Shown one piece after another: positions 37,883 through 46,740 of a stretch of 64,000 bases of DNA (position 1 is the stretch's first letter; every line of letters starts with the position of its first letter). Below the pieces are notes generated by a model, which saw nothing but the letters and a program-made list of their open reading frames with translations, was not told the DNA's origin and ran no database searches. The DNA comes from Prevotella sp. (lineage in GTDB: Bacteria > Bacteroidota > Bacteroidia > Bacteroidales > Bacteroidaceae), in NCBI GenBank assembly GCA_017474845.1, contig JAFVGS010000049.1, positions 1 to 64,000 of the forward strand. Reading direction: 5' to 3'. The translations under genes were made by a program, and so were the position numbers.

Positions 37883-40477
37883 TTATTTGATAGTAACCAG
37901 TATCTTCTTTAAGTCCTTGTCGGCACTGGAGTTGCCGACCATCAGTTCGTACTTGCCAGGAATCACTCGCATGGTGTTCGTCTGTTCGTCCCAGCCCTCG
38001 AAGCTCTGACGGGGCAGGTCGATGCTGAGGGTCTTGGCCTCGCCCGGATTCAGCTGAACCTGTTGGTAGGCGCGGAGGGATTTCAGCGGACCGTTAGGGT
38101 CATTCAGGTTTCGGAGGTAGACCTGAACGGTCTCGAGGCCGGCCATGTTGCCGGAGTTCTTGACGCTCACTTGTACCTTGTTATTCTGATAGACGAGCTG
38201 GCCGATCTCGAAGGTCGTATAGCTCAGGCCGTAGCCGAAGGGGAAGAGCGCTTCACCCGTATAGTAGCGATAGGTGCGGTTCTTCATCGAGTAGTCGAGG
38301 AAGTCGGGCAGATCCTCGGTGCTCTTGTAGAAGGTGACGGGTAGTTTGCCGCTGGGGTTGTACTGTCCGAAGAGCACTTCGGCAAGTGCCTGTCCGCCGA
38401 GTTCTCCGCCGTACCAGGCCTGCAGGATGGCGTCGCAGCTCTCCAGTTCGGGTACGAGTGCCATCGCCGAGCCGGAACAGTTGACGAAGATCACCTTCTT
38501 GCCAGCTTTGTGAATCATGGCGAGGGTTTCGCGCTGGGCCTTTGGCAGTTCGATGCTCGTACGGTCGCCACCCTTGAAGCCTTCTTCGTTGACGCGCATC
38601 TCCTCGCCTTCAAGTTTCGGCGAGATGCCGCCTACGAAGATGACAGTCTCCGCGTCGCCGATCTGTGCGAGCAGTTCCTGATGGGTGGGTGCCACCTTGT
38701 GCTGGATGTCGAAGCCGAGGAAGGCGAAGTCGCTCACCTGTACGTAGTCGATCTGGATGCGGTAGTGCTCTCCGGCATTCACGTCCATCTCCTTCTGGGC
38801 TCCCTGTATGCGGTTGCGCACCTGCCAGATGTTCACGAGAGTGTCGCCGTTCACGATGAGGCGCACCTTGTCGTCGGCATTGATGTTGAAGATGACGGTC
38901 TCATCCTTCGTGGGTATGAAGGTGGCGTCGAGACGGGCGGAGAAGTTCTCGAGGTTCACGCCTGGGGCGAAGACAGTGTTACCGCCGTTGCTCTGCATGA
39001 TGGGGGAGGTGAGGGTGATGGTGGCAGCTGGCGAGCCGCTCATCTCCGTATTATTATAATACGTGGCCTGCATGCCTTGGCTGCCGAGAGGTGTCTTCAG
39101 ATCGGCAAAGCGACTCTCGAACACCTCGTTGCGCGTCAGACCGCAGCCGCTGATGTATCTGGCCTGTGGGCTGATCTGCCGGATACCTTCGAGGGATGTG
39201 ATCGTGCGGGTGGCAAAGCCGGAGTAGTTGCCCCACTGCATGACGGAGTCGATGGCATTGGCACCCATTACAGCTATTTCCTGCTGCGGCTGTGCCACAG
39301 CAGAAGTTAGTGGCAGGATACCATTGTTCTTCAGGAGGACGATGCTCTTGCGAGCCATGTTGAGGGCGAGCTGCTTGTGGGCATCGCAGGCGACGACACT
39401 TTCGGGAATCTTTGTCCAGGGGTTCAGCTCGTCAGGATCCAGGTCTCCGAGTTCGAAGCGGGCGATGAGTAGGCGGCGCAGACTCTTGTCGAGGTCAGCC
39501 TCCTTGATGTCTCCGCGGCGTACGGCCTCCGGCAGATGCTTGTATTCCGAGCCACACTCCACGTCGGTACCAGCCAGCACGGCCTGTGCCGAAGCCTGGG
39601 CGCCGTCCTTGGCCGTGTTGTGCCAGCGTGGCAGGAAGTCGCGGATGGCGCCGCAGTCGGAGGTAATCAATCCGTCGAAGCCCCATTCGTCGCGCAGGAT
39701 CTGCTGTTCATAGCGAGTCTGGGCACAGCAGGGCTGGCCGTCGATACGCTGGTAGGCACACATAATCTCTGCCACCTTGCCCTCCTGCACCAGTGCCTTG
39801 AAGGCTGGCAGATAGGTCTCCCAGAGATCGCGCTCAGGCAGATTCTCGACATTAAACTCATGACGATTCCACTCCGGGCCGCTATGTACGGCAAAGTGCT
39901 TGGCGCAAGCAAGGAGTTTTTTATATCCGTCACCCAACCACTGTCCGTCATACGTCATGCCTTGCAGGCCGCGGACGACGGCCAGTCCCATCTTCGCCGT
40001 CAGATAGGGATCCTCGCCGTAGGTCTCCTGGCCGCGTCCCCAACGGGGATCACGGAAGATATTGATGTTCGGCGTCCAGAACGACAGGCTCTGGTAGCGC
40101 TTGATGTCGCCAGCACGTTTCGCCTGCAGGGCCTTCACGCGGGCCTCGTCGCTGACGGCGGTAAACACCTTGTGCAGCAAGGCGTCGTCCCACGAGGCGG
40201 CCATACCCATCGTGATGGGGAACACGGTGGCGAAGCCGTTACGGCCCACGCCGTGCAGGGCTTCGTTCCACCATTGGAACTGCGGGATGCCTAATCGCTC
40301 GATGGCGGGTGAGGTGTCCATCATCAGGCTGACCTTCTCTTCGAGTGTCAGTCTCGTCAGCAGATCGTCGGCCCGTTGTGCAGCCGGCAGATTCGGATTC
40401 TGATACGGTAATGTCTGTGCACTGAGGCTCATGGCCGTCAGCACAGCGCAAAGCATAGTTGTTAGTCTTTTTTTCAT
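37883..40477 (-). CDS. GH3 beta-xylosidase/beta-glucosidase with PA14 domain
   Basis: An 864-residue secreted enzyme (signal cleaved after MSLSA, residue 20). The GH3 barrel carries the nucleophile Asp274 in GLITSDCGAI, with KHFAVHSGPE near 193-202. The SDCGAI form and the TDVECGSEY stretch are typical of xylan 1,4-beta-xylosidases. A PA14-like beta domain is inserted after the second GH3 domain (about 470-610), and a fibronectin-III-like domain closes the protein. Its ATG overlaps the BNR gene stop (ATGA). In a pectin locus, beta-xylose of xylogalacturonan is a plausible target. Confidence 0.88.
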   Translation of the reverse strand: MKKRLTTMLCAVLTAMSLSAQTLPYQNPNLPAAQRADDLLTRLTLEEKVSLMMDTSPAIERLGIPQFQWWNEALHGVGRNGFATVFPITMGMAASWDDALLHKVFTAVSDEARVKALQAKRAGDIKRYQSLSFWTPNINIFRDPRWGRGQETYGEDPYLTAKMGLAVVRGLQGMTYDGQWLGDGYKKLLACAKHFAVHSGPEWNRHEFNVENLPERDLWETYLPAFKALVQEGKVAEIMCAYQRIDGQPCCAQTRYEQQILRDEWGFDGLITSDCGAIRDFLPRWHNTAKDGAQASAQAVLAGTDVECGSEYKHLPEAVRRGDIKEADLDKSLRRLLIARFELGDLDPDELNPWTKIPESVVACDAHKQLALNMARKSIVLLKNNGILPLTSAVAQPQQEIAVMGANAIDSVMQWGNYSGFATRTITSLEGIRQISPQARYISGCGLTRNEVFESRFADLKTPLGSQGMQATYYNNTEMSGSPAATITLTSPIMQSNGGNTVFAPGVNLENFSARLDATFIPTKDETVIFNINADDKVRLIVNGDTLVNIWQVRNRIQGAQKEMDVNAGEHYRIQIDYVQVSDFAFLGFDIQHKVAPTHQELLAQIGDAETVIFVGGISPKLEGEEMRVNEEGFKGGDRTSIELPKAQRETLAMIHKAGKKVIFVNCSGSAMALVPELESCDAILQAWYGGELGGQALAEVLFGQYNPSGKLPVTFYKSTEDLPDFLDYSMKNRTYRYYTGEALFPFGYGLSYTTFEIGQLVYQNNKVQVSVKNSGNMAGLETVQVYLRNLNDPNGPLKSLRAYQQVQLNPGEAKTLSIDLPRQSFEGWDEQTNTMRVIPGKYELMVGNSSADKDLKKILVTIK

Positions 40478-41592
40478 CGTTGTTTGGTTTTTATGTTAAT
40501 AATCGTACATTCCACGTCTTCCTTGTTGGTGGCGTAGGCTACATAGAGACGGCCGTTGTAGACCATCGATTTGGGATAGTTATAGCCGAGGGTTTTGGCC
40601 TTGCCCGGATAGCGCTGGGGTTGAAGGTTTGAGCCTCCGGCCCTCAATAATACGGCCTTGTCAAAACGGATGCCGTCGTCACTAAACAGCGCAACGAGGG
40701 GATAACGGCGTTTTGCTCCCGTCGGATTGCCTACCAGGTAGGCTGTGCCATCGGGTATATTGCCTGCACTCTGTTTCACTCGGGCGTCAGGGATATTGGT
40801 GACTATCGGTTCTGTCCACGTCTCACCTCGGTCACGACTCAGCGACACCATCTTCCGATAACTGCTGTTTTGGTCACGGAAGACCATTGTGAGCGTACCG
40901 TCCCTTTGCTGATACAGGCTTGGTTCCAGTTCCTGCGACTGCTTCCCTCTTTCATGAACCGTCATCTGTCCCCGATACCAGCCGCTGCGTCCTGTTGGAT
41001 CATCAGTGTAGATGGGGGCAACGTGCAGGCCTGGCTGGAAATGGGCTGCTCCTACGATCCGTCCGTCAGCCGTCGGGTAGGGATCTTGTTCTATCACACC
41101 ATTCATCACCCGTCCGTCTGCCATTCTGACAGGCTGAGGCTCGCTCCAGCGGCTACCATCTGTACTATATATGAAACAGGTGTAGCCGCCGATGGGCTGC
41201 ATACCCTTGGGCCAGACGTTGACGAAGGCTGTGAGTGTGTCCTTCGTACTGATCCATCCGCCCGAAGTGCAGTAACTGCTGTCCGTCGTAGCTGCCAATA
41301 ACTCAGGTGACGTCCATGTGACGCCTTCGTCTGTGCTTTTGCTATACATCACGCAGGTCTCTGGCGCATCCTCATCAGTCTGTGAACTCTGCCACATGCA
41401 GTAGAGCACATCCTTGAAGGCCGTCATCACGACACCGTTGGCATAGTGGTGGGTCTCATCATTGGGTGAGAAGATGGTCACGGTCTTTGTGTCGCCCATC
41501 ATCGTCAGGCCCAGAGTCTCCACGTTGGTAGTGTCTATCACTCCAGATGAGAGATAGGGTAGGATTCCGAGGATGATTGTTGACAATATCAT
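40474..41592 (-). CDS. Secreted BNR-repeat beta-propeller protein (sialidase-like)
   Basis: A 372-residue protein with a hydrophobic N-terminal signal (MILSTIILGILPYL). Two Asp-box motifs are visible, STDEGVTW and SRDRGETW, plus STDGSRW, so it should fold as a six-bladed propeller of the sialidase superfamily. Its true enzyme class is unknown; many pectin- and glycan-active families share the fold. A TTG 15 bases upstream of the chosen ATG at 41592 overlaps the -7 box and is rejected. It is coupled to the GH3 gene by a 4-base overlap. Confidence 0.75.
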   Translation of the reverse strand: MILSTIILGILPYLSSGVIDTTNVETLGLTMMGDTKTVTIFSPNDETHHYANGVVMTAFKDVLYCMWQSSQTDEDAPETCVMYSKSTDEGVTWTSPELLAATTDSSYCTSGGWISTKDTLTAFVNVWPKGMQPIGGYTCFIYSTDGSRWSEPQPVRMADGRVMNGVIEQDPYPTADGRIVGAAHFQPGLHVAPIYTDDPTGRSGWYRGQMTVHERGKQSQELEPSLYQQRDGTLTMVFRDQNSSYRKMVSLSRDRGETWTEPIVTNIPDARVKQSAGNIPDGTAYLVGNPTGAKRRYPLVALFSDDGIRFDKAVLLRAGGSNLQPQRYPGKAKTLGYNYPKSMVYNGRLYVAYATNKEDVECTIINIKTKQR

Positions 41593-41596
41593 GTTG

Positions 41597-41628
41597 CAAA
41601 TATACAAAAGATTTTTGAATTAGCCAAA
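41597..41628 (-). promoter_or_regulatory. Promoter of the BNR-GH3 pair, apparently leaderless
   Basis: On the minus strand TTTG (41628-41625), 20 bases, TATATTTG (41604-41597), then only 4 bases to the ATG at 41592. Confidence 0.75.
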
Positions 41629-41661
41629 TCTTTATCCCTTAAAAGTTAGTTTATGTATAAG

Positions 41662-41727
41662 AGGTGCCTTGTAAAACATAGTAAGGTGCCTTGTAAAACG
41701 TAGAGAAGTGCCTTGTATAGTTAAAAC
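41662..41727. repeat. Three tandem 22-bp repeats
   Basis: Copies at 41662-41683, 41684-41705 and 41706-41727 share the core GGTGCCTTGTAAAAC, with the third copy degenerate. The spacing is exactly 22. Confidence 0.9.
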
Positions 41728-41736
41728 AACGCCAGT

Positions 41737-41809
41737 GTTTGATAAATCAAAGGCATTGTTTAATAAAACAAAGGCATTGTTTAATAAATCAAAGGCGTCG
41801 TTCAATAGA
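41737..41809. repeat. Three and a half tandem 21-bp repeats
   Basis: Copies at 41737-41757, 41758-41778 and 41779-41799 plus a partial copy from 41800 share GTTTAATAAATCAAAGGC. The 21-bp unit keeps a reading frame open on both strands, but no gene is claimed. Confidence 0.9.
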
Positions 41810-41824
41810 ATTTTGTACAAAAGA

Positions 41825-41847
41825 GGGGAGGCAATCATTGCCTCCCC
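41825..41847 (-). terminator. Terminator after the duplicated surface protein gene
   Basis: GGGGAGGCAA (41825-41834) pairs with TTGCCTCCCC (41838-41847), loop TCA. On the minus strand it is followed by a T-rich stretch. It lies 35 bases after the stop of the gene at 41882-44194. Confidence 0.75.
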
Positions 41848-41881
41848 AATTATTTACGTTTTGAAGTTAATCTGTGCAGGT

Positions 41882-44194
41882 TTACTTCTGGATGTACTTC
41901 TTACCGTTCTTGATCACAAGACCCTTATAAGAAGCGTTCACCTTCTGACCAGCGATGTTGTAGATAGCACCATTAGCAGCAGCCTTCACAACCTTAGCAC
42001 TCTTAATAGCGGTCTGGCCACCACCTGTGTAGATTACAACACCGTCCTCGGTAGCGATGGTAACATCGTCAGCCTTAGAGAATGCGAATGCAGCAGCAGT
42101 GATCTTAGAACCGTTAGCATTAACGATGTACTTACACTCCTTGAAGATGGGGAATGCGATGACACCAAGACCGTTGACCTTGATAGCAGTCCAAGAAGTA
42201 GTACCGTCTTCGTTAGTTGTCTGGTGAGCAGCATACTTCTCAGGATCGGTAGCCTTCAGGAATTCCTGCTCAGCCCACTCTACAGAGTTCTTAACCTCAT
42301 TCAGCTCGCCTTCACCCTTCAGCTCGAAGCTGTAAACAGCGCCGAGGTCTGTAGAAGCGTCGCCCTGAGCAGCGAACTTGTAACCAATAGCGGTACCCTC
42401 TTCGAATACGGTGTAAGCCTTGTTAGAAGAAGCCTTGTGGATGACATACAGGAAACCATCTTCATTAGCGGTGAACTCCAGATATGCACCGCTAACGGGA
42501 GCAAGCAGTGTAGTAGAAGGAGTACCACCGTCGGCATCCTTCGGGTTAGTTCCACCCTGGAGACCACCCTTGAACGTAGCACCGTTAATAACGGCTGCAA
42601 CATCCTGGGGCTTGTAGGTGTCGTCAGCACCGATGGCGCATGTGACCTCATCAAGTGCGGCGATTTCAGTTCCGGCAGCCAGAGCTGTACCGTTTTCTGA
42701 ATCAAGTTCAAGTGCGTTTTCAACGTTTAAGGCAACGATCTTAGCATCGCCAACAGGCTGAACGGGCTCACTGCTCTCAGGAACAATATGGGATACAGCC
42801 TTGGTTTCAGGATCGAAGGTGATAAAGAGTGTTGCTGCTTCTTCTGCCAAATCGAGGACATAGTTGCCGTCAGGACCGTCACCACCATAATTCTCAGACC
42901 AGTCGTGGTTGACACGAACCTTGAGCTGATATGAACCAGCGGCTACGTTGTTGAAAACAGCAGCATAGAACTTGTTCTCCTCGTCCCAAGTCATATCGGT
43001 ATCATTGTCCCAGTTACCGTTGATGGTACCAATGACAGAGTAGGTCTTTTCGCCAATCACAGCCTCACCAGTCTTTTCAGGATCTGCAGAAACCTCCTTG
43101 GTATCAGCGTTGAATGTGAAGGTCACAGTATATATAGCTGTCTCATCAACGGTCAGAGTGGCGTTGCCGTTTGGACCATTCTCGTTACCATAACTCTCTG
43201 TCCAAGCGTGATCCTTGGCAACCTTATACTCATATGTTACGCCCTTCTCCAGAACGACGCCTTCCTTCACGAGGGTGTAAGTCACACCATCAGTACTCGT
43301 CATGTCGTTGTTGGTATCTGCGGTATCCCAGTTGGAGCCCAGCAGGTTAGAGCCACCTGCGACAGTCCATAATTCGATTGTAGGCTCAACAGGAGTAGCG
43401 CTACCTTCGCCGATGATGGTCACACCATCAGAAGTAGAAGAAATGCTTACGTTGTCCTCTGTGCTGAATGCGAAACCAGCAGCCGTGAGCTTAGAACCAT
43501 TGGCATTGACGATGTACTTGCAATCCTTGTAGACAGGGAACTTGATGACACCAAGGCCGTTGACCTTGATAGCATCCCAAGTAGTCTTACCTTCTGCGTC
43601 AGTAGAAGTATGAGCTGTATACTTATCAGGAGCGGTATTCTTCAGGAATTCCTGCTCTGCCCACTCGATAGGGTTCTTGACCACATACTGCTCGTTCTCA
43701 ACCTCGTAGGGAAGAGTGAACTGGTAAACAGCACCGAGATCGGTAGCAGCATCGCCGATAGCTGCGAACGTGTAGCTGATAGCAGTACCCTCCTCAAACA
43801 CGCTGTAAGCCTTGTTTGAAGAAGCCTTGTGCATCACGTAGAGGTAACCGTCAGCCTTTGCCTCGAATACGAGGAAAGCACCGCTGGCTGGCTGAAGCAG
43901 AGTGGTAGCAGGTGTGCCACCATCAGCATCTTTCGGGTTTGTACCACCCTGTAGACCGCCGGCGATCTCTGTTCCGTTGACTGTAAATTTAGCAGACTGG
44001 GGCTTGTAGGTGTCGTCGGCACCGATTGTAGCCACAATGCTCTCTGTCTCACCGATGACGGTGCCAGCAGCCAGTGCGGTACCGTTGTCGGCATCCAGCT
44101 CCAATGCATTGTCTGCATTGAATGTGCAGATTTCCTGCGCATTCATACTCAGTGCTGCAAAGATTGCAGCTGCGCTAAGTAAAATTTTCTTCAT
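41882..44194 (-). CDS. Secreted protein with a duplicated domain around two starch-binding-like modules
   Basis: A 770-residue protein with a signal peptide (cleaved near MNAQ, residue 20). Residues 25-265 and 487-725 are copies of one unknown domain: both hold LQGGTNPKDADGGTP, HKASSNKAY and VNGLGV. Between them lie two X25/SusE-like beta modules (about 272-370 and 380-470), each with a pattern like DHAWTESYG or NHDWSENYG followed by a GPNGN-type turn. The end (IYNIAGQKVNASYKG) resembles the C-terminal tails of secreted Prevotella proteins. It may bind carbohydrate at the cell surface; I do not recognise the outer domain. It has its own promoter. Confidence 0.7.
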   Translation of the reverse strand: MKKILLSAAAIFAALSMNAQEICTFNADNALELDADNGTALAAGTVIGETESIVATIGADDTYKPQSAKFTVNGTEIAGGLQGGTNPKDADGGTPATTLLQPASGAFLVFEAKADGYLYVMHKASSNKAYSVFEEGTAISYTFAAIGDAATDLGAVYQFTLPYEVENEQYVVKNPIEWAEQEFLKNTAPDKYTAHTSTDAEGKTTWDAIKVNGLGVIKFPVYKDCKYIVNANGSKLTAAGFAFSTEDNVSISSTSDGVTIIGEGSATPVEPTIELWTVAGGSNLLGSNWDTADTNNDMTSTDGVTYTLVKEGVVLEKGVTYEYKVAKDHAWTESYGNENGPNGNATLTVDETAIYTVTFTFNADTKEVSADPEKTGEAVIGEKTYSVIGTINGNWDNDTDMTWDEENKFYAAVFNNVAAGSYQLKVRVNHDWSENYGGDGPDGNYVLDLAEEAATLFITFDPETKAVSHIVPESSEPVQPVGDAKIVALNVENALELDSENGTALAAGTEIAALDEVTCAIGADDTYKPQDVAAVINGATFKGGLQGGTNPKDADGGTPSTTLLAPVSGAYLEFTANEDGFLYVIHKASSNKAYTVFEEGTAIGYKFAAQGDASTDLGAVYSFELKGEGELNEVKNSVEWAEQEFLKATDPEKYAAHQTTNEDGTTSWTAIKVNGLGVIAFPIFKECKYIVNANGSKITAAAFAFSKADDVTIATEDGVVIYTGGGQTAIKSAKVVKAAANGAIYNIAGQKVNASYKGLVIKNGKKYIQK

Positions 44195-44247
44195 AAATTT
44201 AATTTTTTAGTTTATAATTAGTTTAAAATAGGGGTTTATTTCCGTTG

Positions 44248-44279
44248 CAAAGATAGAACTTTATTTCTAAATATACAAA
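44248..44279 (-). promoter_or_regulatory. Promoter of the duplicated surface protein gene
   Basis: On the minus strand TTTG (44279-44276), 20 bases, TATCTTTG (44255-44248). A leader of about 48 bases follows. Confidence 0.78.
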
Positions 44280-44310
44280 CTTTTGGAAACTTTTTTGTTT
44301 AAAAGATTAT

Positions 44311-44348
44311 AAAAGGAGGGATAGCAAGCATGTCGCTTCCCTCCTTTT
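44311..44348 (-). terminator. Terminator after the small lipoprotein gene
   Basis: AAAAGGAGGGA (44311-44321) pairs with TCCCTCCTTTT (44338-44348), with a second short stem inside the loop. Confidence 0.7.
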
Positions 44349-44359
44349 GAATCTTTATT

Positions 44360-44818
44360 CTATTTCTTTCCGATAAACTCGTACTTGAATTCGTAGTTCT
44401 TACGGCCCACCTTCTGACTGATGGTGAAGGAGGTCGTCATATTACCGTTCTCATCTATTCTACCAGAGAATGCTACGCCCAGTTTATTGGCATCGCTGGC
44501 AGTCTGGTTGAAGAACTGATAGCCATAGTTGGCGTGCCAAACGTTTGCAATCGAGGTGGCATCGAGAGATGTCTCAGGGCAGGAGAAGGTGACATTGGTC
44601 ACATTGGCTTCACTGCCAGCAGCAAGTGTTACAGTTCCGCTGTATGTCTCGGAGCCGTCATCACCAGTACGGGTCCATGTGCCGCTGTACGTGCCTGCAG
44701 AACCCTGGGCAGCCGTCTTGTCGTAGTTGATGACGGGATCGTCATTGTCGTCGCCACAAGCTACGAAGGTGCAGCTGAGTGCGAGAGCGGCTATTGCTGA
44801 AAAGATATATTTCTTCAT
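44360..44818 (-). CDS. Small lipoprotein, calycin-like
   Basis: A 152-residue lipoprotein (signal ends FVACGDD, Cys18) with a beta-rich body: GTYSGTWTRTGDDGSETYSG, then FSGRIDENGNMTTSFTI and a final NYEFKYEFIGKK strand. The strand pattern resembles calycin-like lipoproteins of Bacteroidales. It follows SusD by 34 bases and ends at a terminator, so it is probably the last gene of the SusC/D transcript and may help bind the glycan. The ATG at 44818 is used in place of a TTG inside the repeat. Confidence 0.7.
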   Translation of the reverse strand: MKKYIFSAIAALALSCTFVACGDDNDDPVINYDKTAAQGSAGTYSGTWTRTGDDGSETYSGTVTLAAGSEANVTNVTFSCPETSLDATSIANVWHANYGYQFFNQTASDANKLGVAFSGRIDENGNMTTSFTISQKVGRKNYEFKYEFIGKK

Positions 44819-44850
44819 AATTTTCAATCTTCAATGTTCAATAATCAATC
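44819..44850 (-). repeat. Tandem repeat abutting the small lipoprotein start
   Basis: On the minus strand words ATTGATT, ATTGAACATT and GAAGATTGAAAATT run to the base before the ATG at 44818. Confidence 0.7.
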
Positions 44851-44852
44851 TA

Positions 44853-46694
44853 TTAATATCCAGGATTCTGGTCTGCCACAGAGATGCCAGTGTTAGCACT
44901 GATCTCGTTGGTGGGAATCGGACGATACCATCTGATATTGCCGTCGTTGCCCTTCATGGCATTCTCGTCGGAGATATACTCGCTGAACTCCACGTTGTAA
45001 CGAACCAGCTGCTTGGTGCGGCGGAGGTCCATCCAACGGTGTCCCTCGCCATAGAGCTCACGGGCACGCTCATCGAGAACGAGGTCGATGTCCTTGATGG
45101 TGAAGTTGCCAGTGGTGGTGTATTCAGGCTTGTAGGCACTGAATGAAGCCAGGGCGGAAAGGCCGGCACGGCTGCGGACGGCGTTGATCTTATCAAGAGC
45201 CTGAGCGGTCTGGCCTGCCATCAGGTAAGCCTCGGCAGCAATCAGGTACATGTCGCTCACGTGGAGCAGGACGATGTCGCGATAGTTGTTAGCCTTGTTG
45301 GTGAAGTCGGCAGCAGCATCGTCGAACTTCTTCACACAGGCACCATTGCTGGTCTGGACGTTGTAGTCTGTAATGGCCACTTTCGACTTGGTCCATTTTG
45401 CTACACCGTTAGCATCCTGGACATAAACCCAGAGGGTGACCTGAGGCAAAGTGAGCAGAGACACGCGGACGTCGGCATTGGCATACTTGTCCTTATCGGC
45501 AATCAACTGGCTCTCGTGTGAGTCGATCCAGGCCTGTACTTCTTTCTCAGTATAGTAGTGGGGGAAGTATGCCTTGCAGATGGGCATCGTGCTAAGCTTA
45601 TCTCTTGAGTTATAGTAGGCGTAATATCCTTCAGTGCCCCAAGTAGGCTTGCCGCTGCCGTCGAATGAAGAGTTATACATGAACATCATATAGGTGGCAT
45701 CGTAGCGGTTATCGCCCTTCTCAAAGAGGTACATGCTCTTCTGCGACTGGCAGTCATCAGAGCTGACACCCTTGATACCGCTGGCGTCATAGGCTCCGTA
45801 GTAACCGCCGAAGGTGCCGTGCATAGAGTGTCCACCATCCATGATGTCACCAGGATAGCCGTTGCGCTCATACTGGATGGAGAAGATTTCCTCAGCGTTG
45901 CCCTCATTGAAGGGTGACCATTTGTCCTCAAACGACATGGTTAGACTGATGCCGTTGATGGCCTTCTCTGCCCAAGAGGCAGCCTGACTGAAGTTGGAGG
46001 TGCTGTTGACAGAATAAGAACCATCGGTAGCACTGCCGCTTAAAGAGGTGTCGAGATCCCAGCCTGCTGCCAGATAGACCTTGGCGAGCAAGGCTGCGAT
46101 AGACTGCTTGCTGGCATGGCCATCATGGCGCTGTGTGTCCAGTGTGGAACTGTTGTAGAGACTGGTCAGATCCTCAATCATACTTGCGTAAACCTCGTTC
46201 AGCGGCGTACGGGGATAGTTGGTCTCCGCACTGTTGATGTACTCTGTGATATAAGGTACACTGCCGAAGTGCTGGGTCAGGATGTAGTAGCCGTAGTTAC
46301 GGAGGAAGCGGGCTTCCTGGCCTAACTGTGAGTCGGCACCTGCATAGTAGATGACACCGTTTGACAGGTTGATGGTCTTATACAAATTAGAGTAGAGGCT
46401 GGTGATGGTACCATTGTCTGCATTAAAGGTATAGGTGTCGAAATCAGACACAGTCTTACCACGGGTGTGGATATAGAGGTCGGTACCTCTTGAGAACAGG
46501 TCTGTATTGAATCCGTATGACTTCATGCTGCTGTATGCAGCGGTCAGCAGTGTGGACGCATCCTTGCTGAAGAAATCTTCTGCCGTCTGTCCGCCAGCCG
46601 ACTTGTTCTCGGCTTCCAGGAAGTCGCTGCAGGCTGTCAGTGTGAAACCTGCAAAGAGGGCGGCAATCACTGATAAATATATATTCTTTTTCAT
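44853..46694 (-). CDS. SusD/RagB family glycan-binding lipoprotein
   Basis: A 613-residue surface lipoprotein (signal ends LTACSDF, Cys22). The N-terminal TPR-like helices and the C-terminal SusD domain are clear, with the terminal DERARELYGEGHRWMDLRRT motif. It should cap the SusC barrel and deliver pectin oligosaccharides. It follows susC by 46 bases that contain a tandem repeat. Confidence 0.95.
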   Translation of the reverse strand: MKKNIYLSVIAALFAGFTLTACSDFLEAENKSAGGQTAEDFFSKDASTLLTAAYSSMKSYGFNTDLFSRGTDLYIHTRGKTVSDFDTYTFNADNGTITSLYSNLYKTINLSNGVIYYAGADSQLGQEARFLRNYGYYILTQHFGSVPYITEYINSAETNYPRTPLNEVYASMIEDLTSLYNSSTLDTQRHDGHASKQSIAALLAKVYLAAGWDLDTSLSGSATDGSYSVNSTSNFSQAASWAEKAINGISLTMSFEDKWSPFNEGNAEEIFSIQYERNGYPGDIMDGGHSMHGTFGGYYGAYDASGIKGVSSDDCQSQKSMYLFEKGDNRYDATYMMFMYNSSFDGSGKPTWGTEGYYAYYNSRDKLSTMPICKAYFPHYYTEKEVQAWIDSHESQLIADKDKYANADVRVSLLTLPQVTLWVYVQDANGVAKWTKSKVAITDYNVQTSNGACVKKFDDAAADFTNKANNYRDIVLLHVSDMYLIAAEAYLMAGQTAQALDKINAVRSRAGLSALASFSAYKPEYTTTGNFTIKDIDLVLDERARELYGEGHRWMDLRRTKQLVRYNVEFSEYISDENAMKGNDGNIRWYRPIPTNEISANTGISVADQNPGY

Positions 46695-46734
46695 ATCTTC
46701 TTTACTTCTTTAACTTCATTAACTTCTTAACTTC
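46695..46734 (-). repeat. GAAGTTAA tandem repeat abutting the susD start
   Basis: On the minus strand GAAGTTAA, GAAGTTAAT, GAAGTTAAA, GAAGTAAA and GAAGAT run into the ATG at 46694. Confidence 0.88.
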
Positions 46735-46740
46735 AATCCC

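Noticed and set aside
41662..41809. A CRISPR array
   Set aside because: The units are directly tandem without unique spacers, and no cas gene is present.
41632..41838. Small open frame on the minus strand with 7-residue repeats
   Set aside because: It only reflects the 21-bp tandem array; no promoter, no homology and a low-complexity product.
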